Assembly (NCBI GenBank): GCA_016293155.1
Contig: JAEDEU010000060.1
Location: forward strand, 1 to 8,852
DNA: 8,852 nucleotides
Source of the DNA: Clostridiaceae bacterium
Lineage (GTDB): Bacteria > Bacillota > Clostridia > Oscillospirales > Butyricicoccaceae
Direction: 5' to 3'
The notes beneath the pieces were generated by a model. It had not been told where the DNA came from, did no database searches, and saw only the letters and a list, made by a program, of their open reading frames with translations. Positions 1-6,133 of the stretch are shown here, piece by piece (within the stretch, counting starts at the first letter, position 1; each line of letters starts with the position of its first letter). A program made the translations under genes and the position numbers.

Positions 1-668
1 ATCACCACATTCGCCAGTCCGTTTCCGTCCGGCGGCGCCTGAGTAAATGTGACCGTGCCGCTCAGATAATTGACGGATGCGATTTCACAGCTCTCACAGC
101 TGACGCTTCCCTCGTCGATCTGATTTGTATCCAGATGGAATACCCTGCTCGTGCCGTCCCCGACAAAGGTGTTGATGCGGTATGCGCCGAGCAGGTTGAC
201 AGCCTCCAGCGCAGTGCCGCCGCCCGCAGGCGGAGCATTGATCGTGGTGGTCGGCACGAACGCCGCCTCACTGACCGGCTTGACCTCGGTGCCGTCATAG
301 ACCAGATAGGTTCTGCCGTCCAGAATCCACAGCTTTCCGCCCATGCAGAACGACTGCGAGGGCGCACCGTTCATATCGTCATACAGCAGAACCGGCTCGT
401 CCTCCGTCAGCCGGTACAGATATCCGCCGCTGTGACACAGCAGCTCTCCGTTCAGGCTGTGCAGACCATGGACGGCGTGCTCCAGCTGCGCAATGCTTCG
501 ATATCCCCTGCGCTTGACCGGAAAAAAGGTGTCATCCGCGATCATATTGCACGCATCCGGACTGCGCGTCCAGTCCACCTTGGTCGGATGGGTGGTAAAG
601 TCCACCCCCGCAAAGTGCTCAATGGTAATTTCATGCGTATCGTTTTGCTTTTGGTACTGATAGCTCAT
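1..668 (-). CDS. Phage neck/DNA-stabilisation-like beta-rich protein (partial, 3' end off the window)
   Basis: I translated this open frame by hand. It starts at an ATG at 668-666 and stays open for 222 codons to the left edge, so the C-terminus is missing. The start overlaps the stop of the upstream connector gene as TGATG, and GGAGG lies 7 bases before it. The protein is rich in short beta strands and Gly/Asp turns. Residues 20-57 (AGVDFTTHP, then DACNM, then RRGYRS) resemble the N-terminal pattern seen in beta-propeller phage neck and tail proteins. Residues 75-130 contain repeated strand-turn units (GGYLYRL, GGKLWILDGRTYLVYDG). Residues 160-215 form a second beta-rich module (YRINTFVGDGTSRVFHLD). 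It occupies the position of P22 gp10, the packaged-DNA stabilisation protein that plugs the portal. That role is inferred from position and predicted fold only. A receptor-binding or other tail protein remains possible. Confidence 0.55.
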   Translation of the reverse strand, partial: MSYQYQKQNDTHEITIEHFAGVDFTTHPTKVDWTRSPDACNMIADDTFFPVKRRGYRSIAQLEHAVHGLHSLNGELLCHSGGYLYRLTEDEPVLLYDDMNGAPSQSFCMGGKLWILDGRTYLVYDGTEVKPVSEAAFVPTTTINAPPAGGGTALEAVNLLGAYRINTFVGDGTSRVFHLDTNQIDEGSVSCESCEIASVNYLSGTVTFTQAPPDGNGLANVV

Positions 669-1033
669 CAAAAGTCCTCCAGCGCGGTAAATTCACACGG
701 ACAGTATCGGCGCAGCCGCTGTTCAAATTCCGCAGAAAATCGGTTGTATTCCTCGCGGTCATCATCTGCAACCAGCAGTGCTGCCAGCCCATACGGAAAA
801 CAGGTGTTGACCAGTCCGTCCTCATATGGAATTTCCTCCTCAAACTGGGACAATCTCGGCGCACTTTGGGTTGCTTCTGCCCCTCGGCTGCGCTCCAGCG
901 CCTGCTGACAGTGCAGGGTATCCCATAAAAGCTGGTTGATACACGGCAGCGCAAAGGTGCGCAGATACGCGGTATCCGGCAGCTCCTGCCCGAGCAGTGC
1001 CGCCGCACGCTGGAAAAGCTGTTCTCCTGTCAT
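668..1033 (-). CDS. Small helical phage protein, putative head-tail connector/adaptor
   Basis: This 121-residue protein starts at the ATG at 1033-1031. AAAGGAGG lies 8 bases upstream, so I prefer this start over an in-frame ATG at 1075 that falls in the preceding hairpin and lacks a ribosome binding site. The sequence looks mostly alpha-helical: a helix at about residues 2-15 (TGEQLFQRAAALLG), another at 24-50 (including INQLLWDTL), an acidic linker at 64-73, then a helical segment ending FPYGLAALLVADDDREEYNRF at about 79-99 and a basic helix to residue 110. An N-terminal helix followed by a compact helical pair, directly after the capsid gene, is typical of connectors that dock onto the portal. 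In P22-type order this is the slot of gp4, the tail accessory factor, but gp4 is longer and I see no clear sequence identity. The phage structural context is firm; the exact role is inferred. Confidence 0.6.
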   Translation of the reverse strand: MTGEQLFQRAAALLGQELPDTAYLRTFALPCINQLLWDTLHCQQALERSRGAEATQSAPRLSQFEEEIPYEDGLVNTCFPYGLAALLVADDDREEYNRFSAEFEQRLRRYCPCEFTALEDF

Positions 1034-1062
1034 ATCCAGTTCCTCCTTTTGATTGAGTGGAA

Positions 1063-1096
1063 GGCGGAGCGGCACCGGCCGCCCCGCCGTTTTTTT
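1063..1096. terminator. GC-rich stem-loop between capsid and connector genes
   Basis: Two 11-base arms (1063-1073 and 1078-1088) enclose the 4-base loop ACCG. Read on the plus strand the stem has one A-C mismatch and is followed by G and seven T residues (1090-1096), the form of an intrinsic terminator. Read on the minus strand, the direction of the phage genes, the same mismatch becomes a G-U wobble, so the stem is fully paired, but the poly-A tract lies before it and no U tract follows. In the phage direction it is therefore more likely an mRNA stability or partial attenuation element that separates high capsid expression from the connector gene. Termination of antisense transcription is the other possible use. 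Confidence 0.5.
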
Positions 1097-1109
1097 GACT
1101 GATCGCCTG

Positions 1110-2147
1110 TTATGCCGTCAGGTCGGACGGATACATTCCGTCCTTACGTGCGTAGGCACGGACATCCGCAGTCTTGGCGGCAAACGCACCGGAGTAGATC
1201 TTCGCGCTGTCCGAATAGCGCGGATCGGTGCCGTCGATGGTGTAAAAAATATCCGCACCCGACGGGCCGCTGAGCGTTACATTGGAGCCGGATGCCGCAG
1301 CGGTCGGCTTTGCCAGCTTGAGCTCCTGATTGACCAGCGCATACACGCCTCTGCACTTTGCGCCGAGCACGAAGGCATCATAGTAGTGTCTGCCCTCCAG
1401 CAGTGCGCCGGATACGCCGACCGGATCCTGATGCACCTTCGCATCCGAAATCTTATACGGCATGAGCACAGCGCTCTTGTGGGTGATGATGAACCAGCAG
1501 CCGTCCGGCATATAGGACTTCGGCACCTTGACGATGCTCAGACCGGCGATCTCGCCACATACGCCCTTTGCCACGGACTTGGTGCCGAGGCTTTCCAGAC
1601 CGACGAACTCCGGCGACAGACGGATCATCTTGTGTACCTCGCTGGAAACATAGATATAGCGGTCGCCGTCCGGCACCATGCTGTCATCCAGCTTCTGCGC
1701 GCCGTTGGAAATCAGCTCGACAATGGAATCCTTGGTCGGCGCGGCGTCCACGGTGTCGATGGTGCCCGCCATCTCCGCAAAGCGGCGCAGCGCATAGCGG
1801 TCTGCCGCCGGGGTGGACTGCTCGTTGATCTGAAGTCTCAGCATATCCGCCGCCTTTTTGGTCATATTCTGATCGAGGTTGTTTCCCTTGTCGATGGTGA
1901 GCGTAAACGCCTTGTCCTGCGTCATCATCAGCTCCTGCACGATATCCTGCATTTCGGTGACCTCACCGTAGCGGCTGGTGCCCTCGCGGATATAATCCAC
2001 CTCCGGCACAGTGATCGGCGTGTAGACCTTGAGTGTCTTGACGCCGGTCAGGTCAAACATGGTCGAGGTCTTGCCCTTGATAAACGAGCCCTTGGTAAAC
2101 GCCTCTGCGATCTGACTGGAATATTTGCTTGCTAAATTCACTGCCAT
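1110..2147 (-). CDS. Phage major capsid protein (HK97 fold) with C-terminal chitobiase-type Ig-like domain
   Basis: This 345-residue protein is the shell-forming subunit of the phage head. The N-terminal region (MAVNLASKYS; then TMFDLTGVKTLKVYTPITVP at 29-48; DYIREGTSRYGEV at 51-63; FTLTIDKGNN at 81-90) matches the style of HK97-fold capsid proteins of Firmicute phages, with the extended E-loop region before it. The main fold appears to end near residue 278 (ALVNQELKLAK). Residues 279-345 form a separate module with YTIDGTDPRYSDS at 302-314, IYSG, ADVRAYARKDGMYPSD. This is the signature of the chitobiase/beta-hexosaminidase C-terminal Ig-like domain. Such added domains usually sit on the capsid surface. 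AAGGAGG lies 8 bases before the ATG and overlaps the stop codon of the scaffold gene, so the two are translationally linked. The next gene follows after a hairpin. Confidence 0.93.
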   Translation of the reverse strand: MAVNLASKYSSQIAEAFTKGSFIKGKTSTMFDLTGVKTLKVYTPITVPEVDYIREGTSRYGEVTEMQDIVQELMMTQDKAFTLTIDKGNNLDQNMTKKAADMLRLQINEQSTPAADRYALRRFAEMAGTIDTVDAAPTKDSIVELISNGAQKLDDSMVPDGDRYIYVSSEVHKMIRLSPEFVGLESLGTKSVAKGVCGEIAGLSIVKVPKSYMPDGCWFIITHKSAVLMPYKISDAKVHQDPVGVSGALLEGRHYYDAFVLGAKCRGVYALVNQELKLAKPTAAASGSNVTLSGPSGADIFYTIDGTDPRYSDSAKIYSGAFAAKTADVRAYARKDGMYPSDLTA

Positions 2148-2159
2148 GATAATTCCTCC

Positions 2160-2615
2160 TTATTCTCTGCCGAGCAGCGCAGCGACAATCGGATCGAGGA
2201 TGCTTGCCTCGCCGTCGGTCTGTGCGCTTCCGACATTCATCTTGCGGTTTTCTTCATTTTTGCGGTATGCCGCCAGCTCCTCGCGCAGCTTTTTGATTTC
2301 ATATGCGCGATAGGCGCCGAGCAGGTCTCCGGTCTGGTTTGCCATTTCCCAGACCTCTGACGGGATATCCGTCGGGCGGATGTCCGGGTACTCGTTCAAA
2401 AAGCTCTGATACACATCGCCGCCCGGAACCGAGCCGGTGACATTGGCGGTGCGCGCAGTCTGATTTGCCTTGCTCAGACCGTCCTGCGCCGCCTGAATCA
2501 GCTGCTCCAGCGTGAGCCCGATCTCCTCCCCGTCCACCACGACGGTATAAAGCTCCTCTTCGGGAATCATGCCGCCGCTTTCCTGCGGCATCGGATTGTT
2601 TGGTTTACGATTCAT
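2160..2615 (-). CDS. Putative phage scaffolding protein
   Basis: This 151-residue, charged, low-complexity protein sits between portal and capsid genes, the normal position of a scaffolding protein, which guides capsid assembly and is then removed. Residues 1-20 are polar and probably disordered. Residues 22-50 hold a short domain (YTVVVDGEEIGLTLEQLIQAAQDGL) that is common in phage scaffold-like proteins of Gram-positive phages. Residues 68-98 are acidic (NEYPDIRPTDIPSEVWEMA), and 101-125 form a strongly predicted amphipathic helix or coiled coil (YEIKKLREELAAYRKNEENRK). The C-terminal tail (ILDPIVAALLGRE) may contact the coat. AGAGGAGG lies 6 bases before the ATG, and the start overlaps the end of the portal gene by 11 bases. 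The length suits small Firmicute scaffolds, well below the 303 residues of P22 gp8. The assignment rests on position and composition. Confidence 0.75.
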   Translation of the reverse strand: MNRKPNNPMPQESGGMIPEEELYTVVVDGEEIGLTLEQLIQAAQDGLSKANQTARTANVTGSVPGGDVYQSFLNEYPDIRPTDIPSEVWEMANQTGDLLGAYRAYEIKKLREELAAYRKNEENRKMNVGSAQTDGEASILDPIVAALLGRE

Positions 2616-4155
2616 TGTTTACCTCCTCTGAGTTGTTCCGTTCCCCGCGCTCGCGCTGTTCTCTCAGTGCGCGGAGCAGGCGGGATTTTCCGCGGATCTG
2701 GCTGTCCGGAATGTTTTCCACATACAGCAGCGGATCGGAAATAATGCCCTTTTCGAGCAGATTGTCATTGGTTACTGTTTGCGTGGTTTCCGCCCAGTAA
2801 GCGGAGGTGCCCACCTCGACATTCAGCTGCATCACCTGTCTGTCCAGCTCGGAGAAATCGTAGCTCATGGTTTCCTCGCCGTTTTCTCCGAGTACGGTGA
2901 GTTTTCTCGTGCCGTAGTGCACGCGCATCAGGTCGAGGAAAATGCGCACGGTATCCTCTACAAAGCGGTAAAATTCCAGGCGTACCAGCTCCAGCGGTGC
3001 CATTGTGGTTTCCTGCACCGCGATGATCGCAGAGGTGTTGTCCGGCTTAACATTGCCGAGCGTGACATCCGAAACGCCCATCAGCTCCATGGTATCCTGC
3101 ATCATCTGCTGCAGCAGCGCCATGACCTGACCGGAAATATCCGGCGCCTGAAACGCGGACAAAATCGCCTCGTTCGGATTTCCGCGCATCGCAATGGCTT
3201 TTCCCACATCGGATGTGTAGCCATTGGGGAAGCGCGTCGCATCGTAGATGATTTTTGGGAATGCGACCTGCTTGATGCACTGGACGTACATCGAATACAG
3301 CTTGTTGATTGCGATCTGGTTGGGAATCGCCTCAGTCAGCGGCGAGGACCCGTGACAGCAGTTCTTGACACGCTCCCAGCTCATATACGCCACCGGATAC
3401 AGTCGATACGGCGCGGTCTTTTCCGGCATAATCACCGCATTCTGCGTAGTTTTGCAGAACGCAATGCCGTCTTTGACGCGGCGCATGTGCAGCAGCACGG
3501 TCACCATGCGGTCGTCCTCCTGCTGCTCCTCGAACATGTGCTCCTGCTGGGCATCGGTCACAATGGACTGCACGATTTCCTCGCGCACGCCGTGTCCGCG
3601 CGCCTCCGCACGCACCTCGTCAACATCGCGGCGCATGGAAATAATCAGGAACGGCTGACGCTGTACGTCATCGCTTGCGGGATTGCCGAAATGCACCTCG
3701 GTGTTGTCGATCAGGTCAATGGCCAGATCGCCCGCAATTTTCTGCCCGCTCTCGATGGACGGGTCAAAGTGGATATAAAAGCATCCATCGCCGTCCACGC
3801 AGGCGTTGCGCAGCAGATAGCGGTTTTTGCTCTTCATGCCGGTGCGTTCGATGACCGCCTCCAGTGCCTTGTCCAGCACCTTCTGCGTGCGTTCGGAGTC
3901 CTCGGGGCGGCAGAACGGCTGCGCGCTCACCGCAACGTCATCCGACACCAGCATGGAGACGAACAGATTGACCACGCGGCGCAGGACGTTGAAGATCAGC
4001 GGGTCGAGCGTTTTGACGCTCAGCCCCTCCCACTGCCGTCCGAGGAAAAACGCCTCATTGGTGCGCACACGGTCGTAGAGATTCAGCCCGCGCTTATAGT
4101 CGATACTGCGCTGATAGGCGCGCCAGACGGTTTCGGCATCAATCGGTTTGTTCAT
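2605..4155 (-). CDS. Phage portal protein
   Basis: This 516-residue protein forms the dodecameric ring at one capsid vertex through which DNA enters and leaves. I place the start at the ATG at 4155-4153, preceded by GAAAGGAG at good spacing; an in-frame upstream ATG at 4185 has no such site. The N-terminus (WRAYQRSIDYKRGLNLYDRVRTNEAFFLGRQWEG, split over residues 11-44) is typical of portals in which an early helix is followed by an aromatic-rich motif. Other portal-like stretches are FNVLRRVVNLFVSMLVSD (55-72), a clip/stem region around NQIAINKLYSMYVQCIKQVAFPKIIYD (279-305), and GVSDVTLGNVKPDNTSAIIAVQE (360-382), the segment that precedes the crown helices. The C-terminal tail is basic, then acidic (RLLRALREQRERGERNN). 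It overlaps the upstream membrane protein by 17 bases and the downstream scaffold gene by 11. Gene order and length support the call strongly. Confidence 0.9.
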   Translation of the reverse strand: MNKPIDAETVWRAYQRSIDYKRGLNLYDRVRTNEAFFLGRQWEGLSVKTLDPLIFNVLRRVVNLFVSMLVSDDVAVSAQPFCRPEDSERTQKVLDKALEAVIERTGMKSKNRYLLRNACVDGDGCFYIHFDPSIESGQKIAGDLAIDLIDNTEVHFGNPASDDVQRQPFLIISMRRDVDEVRAEARGHGVREEIVQSIVTDAQQEHMFEEQQEDDRMVTVLLHMRRVKDGIAFCKTTQNAVIMPEKTAPYRLYPVAYMSWERVKNCCHGSSPLTEAIPNQIAINKLYSMYVQCIKQVAFPKIIYDATRFPNGYTSDVGKAIAMRGNPNEAILSAFQAPDISGQVMALLQQMMQDTMELMGVSDVTLGNVKPDNTSAIIAVQETTMAPLELVRLEFYRFVEDTVRIFLDLMRVHYGTRKLTVLGENGEETMSYDFSELDRQVMQLNVEVGTSAYWAETTQTVTNDNLLEKGIISDPLLYVENIPDSQIRGKSRLLRALREQRERGERNNSEEVNNES

Positions 4156-4339
4156 CCTGATTCTCCTTTCGCTGCGGCACGGCATAATTGAGCAGGGTCA
4201 TAATGTCGTGCGAAAGCAGGTCATCCGGCATCGGATACTCCGGTGCGGAAGGCTGCTGCCTGTCCGCCTCCTTCCGTCCGGTCACCTGACCGAACAGGAA
4301 GAACAGGATACAGCAGATGCCGCAGATCACATATTCCAT
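4139..4339 (-). CDS. Small cysteine-rich single-pass membrane protein in the packaging operon
   Basis: This 66-residue protein lies between the terminase large subunit and the portal, overlapping the former by 13 bases and the latter by 17. AAGGAGGG lies 8 bases before its ATG, inside the last terminase codons, so it is likely translated. Residues 3-19 form a hydrophobic segment (YVICGICCILFFLFGQV) with cysteines at 6, 9 and 10, followed by a positively charged stretch (GRKEADR) and a polar, acidic C-terminal half. The charge pattern suggests an outside-N, inside-C single-pass membrane protein, or a hydrophobic N-terminus used in protein-protein contact. I recognise no family. A holin is possible in principle, but one transmembrane segment and the position between packaging genes do not make that likely. 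The function is unknown. Confidence 0.7.
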   Translation of the reverse strand: MEYVICGICCILFFLFGQVTGRKEADRQQPSAPEYPMPDDLLSHDIMTLLNYAVPQRKENQDEQTD

Positions 4340-5652
4340 CGGTTGTTCCCTCCTTGAAAGGTTAAAAATTCATCGGTTTCCCGTTCCTCTGCGCTGGTCA
4401 ACGCAGGCAGAGGGTCGGGATACACGCTTTTGGCAAAGTACCGCAGTGCATCCGGCGCGTGTGTCAGCTCGTGCGGTGTGTTTGCCGTGTCGTTTTCCTG
4501 TGTTTTGTCGTGCTGAATCGCCGGCAGGGTGCGAATCAGATTTCGGCAGCACGGGAAAATTTTCAGCCGTGCGGTCAGCACGCCCTGCTCATCGCGGTAC
4601 GGACGAAGGTATTCCTTGAGCGCGTACCAGCCCGGAATGCGCTCGGCGGAGGCACGGTCAAAATACAGCCCGTGCTCGGCAAAGATGTCCGCCGCCGAGC
4701 GTCCGGTTTCCTGCCTGCGGTTGAACAGATCGGGCGGCGCAAAGCGCTGGGCGATGTGCTCGCCCGGCTGCTCCGCCTCCAGCATGACCTCCGCGGCACG
4801 GGACAGAATCAGCCCGCTTTGATAGCGTTCGCGGTACACCCACGCCGTCCCCTGCGGGTCGAGTGCGATCCAGTATGCCGCGAGCATGTCCAGACCGTAA
4901 TCGATTGTCAGGTATCGCCGCCAGTGCTCCGGCAGCTCAAACGGTTCACATACATGAATGTCCGTCGAAAACTCATCAAAATAGCGTCCTTCAAACAGAT
5001 CCCATTCGCCATAGAGCAGCGCTCTGCGCTCCTTCGCCCCGAGCAGCTCCATGCGTTTCACATAGTCCGGATCATGTTTCATTAAGAAACAGTTGTCCTG
5101 CACCTTTGCGGGCAGAAACAGCTTTCCATCCTTCTGTTCTCCCGGGATCAGCGGGTCAATATACCGGCGCTTGACCCAGTCATGTCCCACGCCGCCCGGA
5201 TTGGTTGAGGATTTCACCTGCTTGGGATATCCGTTTGTGCCGCGGATGCGCGAGAGCAGATAGGTGAACTGATATTCGGTAAAGTGCGTCAGCTCGTCGA
5301 AGCGAATCACGTCATACTCGGCAGACTGGTATTTGGTCACATCTCCCTCGCTGTCGCAGTAGCCGAACTCAATCACCGAGCCGTTGAAAAACAGCCATCG
5401 GTGGGTGGTTTCGGTGTACCTTGCCAGCGACTGCGGATACAGCTCCGCAGATGTGCGAATGAGTGAACGCTTGAGCTCGGGAAAGGTGCGGCGTAGTACC
5501 AGCTGCGCGGAGCGCGGATAGGTAACCGCGAACAGCAATGCGTCTATCAGCTGCGCATAGCTTTTTCCTCCGCCCGCCGCACCGCCGAACAGCGTCTCAA
5601 ACGCCTCCGAGCGGATAAATTCCAGCTGCCTTCGTGTAACCTGAAGCTCCAT
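4327..5652 (-). CDS. terL: Phage terminase large subunit (DNA-packaging ATPase/nuclease)
   Basis: This 441-residue protein is the motor that cuts concatemeric phage DNA and drives it through the portal. The ATPase half shows Walker A at 23-31 (GGAAGGGKS), an arginine-rich stretch at 51-66 (LVLRRTFPELKRSLIR), Walker B at 114-120 (DVIRFDE) with its catalytic Glu, and the coupling-type motif SSTNPGGVGHDWVKRRY at 148-164. The nuclease half has the RNase H-like motif TIDYGLD at 249-255, with Asp251 as first acidic residue, and HAPDALRYF at 398-406, with Asp401 as last acidic residue. The start is the ATG overlapping the stop of the upstream gene (TAATG); the open frame extends further upstream but that part lies inside the small terminase gene and reads as low-complexity out-of-frame sequence. 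All key motifs are intact, so the enzyme is probably functional. Confidence 0.95.
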   Translation of the reverse strand: MELQVTRRQLEFIRSEAFETLFGGAAGGGKSYAQLIDALLFAVTYPRSAQLVLRRTFPELKRSLIRTSAELYPQSLARYTETTHRWLFFNGSVIEFGYCDSEGDVTKYQSAEYDVIRFDELTHFTEYQFTYLLSRIRGTNGYPKQVKSSTNPGGVGHDWVKRRYIDPLIPGEQKDGKLFLPAKVQDNCFLMKHDPDYVKRMELLGAKERRALLYGEWDLFEGRYFDEFSTDIHVCEPFELPEHWRRYLTIDYGLDMLAAYWIALDPQGTAWVYRERYQSGLILSRAAEVMLEAEQPGEHIAQRFAPPDLFNRRQETGRSAADIFAEHGLYFDRASAERIPGWYALKEYLRPYRDEQGVLTARLKIFPCCRNLIRTLPAIQHDKTQENDTANTPHELTHAPDALRYFAKSVYPDPLPALTSAEERETDEFLTFQGGNNRWNM

Positions 5653-5888
5653 TACTCCACGACCTTTACGATAATCTTTGCCGGCAGATCCGGCTTGTCC
5701 TCGGGTGTCATCGGACCTTTTCCGACCGCACGCTCCAGCACTTCCTTCGCCGCCGAGACCGTGGCAGTCGGTGTCATCTCGCCGCTCTCCATCATCTCGC
5801 ACAGCACACGCGCCGCGCTCGGGGCATTGTCCTCAAAGATCTGCCTGACCTCCTGTATATGGGTGGACTTCTTCCTTCGTCCCGCCAA
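5652..5888 (-). CDS. Small terminase-like protein, first gene of the packaging operon
   Basis: This small protein sits directly before the terminase large subunit and overlaps its start by one base, the usual place of the DNA-recognising small subunit. I choose a TTG start at 5888-5886 (78 residues) because AAAGGAGG is 8 bases upstream; the product then begins MAGRRKKSTHIQEV, a common style for such proteins. The ATG at 5894 is only 2 bases after that site, and the ATG at 5918 (88 residues) has no ribosome binding site. The region ARVLCEMMESG...TATVSAAKEVLERAVGKG is helical, and its AAKEVLERAVGK motif recurs in terminase-associated proteins of Firmicute phages. The C-terminus (PDLPAKIIVKVVE) may be a beta strand used for oligomer contact. 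It is much shorter than classical small subunits, which usually exceed 140 residues, so it could be an accessory protein. Confidence 0.6.
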   Translation of the reverse strand: MAGRRKKSTHIQEVRQIFEDNAPSAARVLCEMMESGEMTPTATVSAAKEVLERAVGKGPMTPEDKPDLPAKIIVKVVE

Positions 5889-5950
5889 GGGCATCTCCTC
5901 CTTTCTGTCTCCGTCCATGTGAATTTGTGTGGATGCAACTTACAATTATC

Positions 5951-5979
5951 ATAATAGTAATACAAACACGTGTTCGCAA
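5951..5979 (-). promoter_or_regulatory. Sigma-A-like promoter of the phage packaging operon
   Basis: Read on the minus strand, the -35 box TTGCGA (5979-5974, 4 of 6 to consensus) and the -10 box TATTAT (5956-5951, 5 of 6) are 17 bases apart. Transcription would begin near 5944, giving a leader of about 55 bases to the TTG start at 5888. The ATG at 5918 would have a leader of about 25 bases. The perfect palindrome AACACGTGTT (5965-5974) covers the end of the -35 box and the spacer, and the short inverted repeat ATTAT-C-ATAAT (5945-5955) covers the -10. These are candidate operator sites. Confidence 0.55.
5965..5974. promoter_or_regulatory. Palindrome AACACGTGTT overlapping the left-facing promoter
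   Basis: This is a perfect 10-bp palindrome inside the -35/spacer part of the minus-strand promoter. Its place fits a repressor binding site that blocks RNA polymerase. No matching phage repressor gene is visible in the window, so the binding protein is unknown. Confidence 0.35.
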
Positions 5980-6133
5980 CGGCACAATCTTTCCCCTCTG
6001 TGGATAACTTTTTCAAAAAAATTTTATCGTCTGTAAAACGGGATTTTTTGCGATTTTTACTGTATTTTTCAAGTTTTATTCCGCGAAATCTTCCGCAAAA
6101 AAATCATTGCATTTGCCTGTCGGAAAATTATGG
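5980..6133. other. AT-rich non-coding stretch between the divergent operons
   Basis: The stretch has long A and T runs and no open frame with a ribosome binding site on either strand. It holds the DnaA box described separately and a loose inverted repeat, GATTTTTTGCG at 6042-6052 and CGCAAAAAAATC at 6094-6105, which differ by one A and are separated by 41 bases. TTCCGC also occurs twice, at 6079 and 6091. I see no tRNA end, no intrinsic terminator, and no clear integrase attachment core, although the phage/host boundary must lie in or near here if the left block is an inserted prophage. Confidence 0.5.
5999..6007 (-). promoter_or_regulatory. Perfect DnaA-box consensus (TTATCCACA on the minus strand)
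   Basis: The nine bases match the DnaA-box consensus exactly when read on the minus strand. The box lies 20 bases upstream of the -35 of the left-facing promoter, inside an AT-rich stretch. A weaker 7-of-9 match (GCATCCACA) lies at 5928-5936 in the same orientation. One or two boxes do not make an origin. DnaA also acts as a transcription regulator at single sites, and chance occurrence is possible. Confidence 0.4.

Noticed and set aside
135..908. Plus-strand open frame (257 codons) at the left end
   Set aside because: It spans the antisense of two minus-strand phage genes that have proper start sites and coupling; the translation is low-complexity and basic.
1053..2135. Long plus-strand open frame (360 codons) opposite the capsid gene
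   Set aside because: It is antisense to a clear capsid protein, has no good ribosome binding site at its start, and its translation is rich in Arg, His and Leu without domain motifs, as expected for the mirror of a GC-rich gene.
2779..4191. Long plus-strand open frame (470 codons) opposite the portal gene
   Set aside because: It is antisense to the portal. The His/Arg/Val-rich translation has no recognisable domain and follows from the codon bias of the opposite strand.
5653..5802. N-terminal extension of the terminase large subunit frame by 50 residues
   Set aside because: The extension lies wholly within the small terminase gene and is low-complexity charged sequence; the ATG at 5652 overlapping the upstream stop gives the normal terminase N-terminus.
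5928..6007. Replication origin based on DnaA boxes
   Set aside because: There is only one perfect and one weak box, with no iterons, no unwinding element arranged beside them, and no replication gene nearby.
6042..6105. Inverted repeat GATTTTTTGCG / CGCAAAAAAATC as a terminator or attachment site
   Set aside because: The 41-base loop is long, the arms are mostly A/T runs and differ by one base, and no second copy is seen in the window, so chance is a sufficient explanation.
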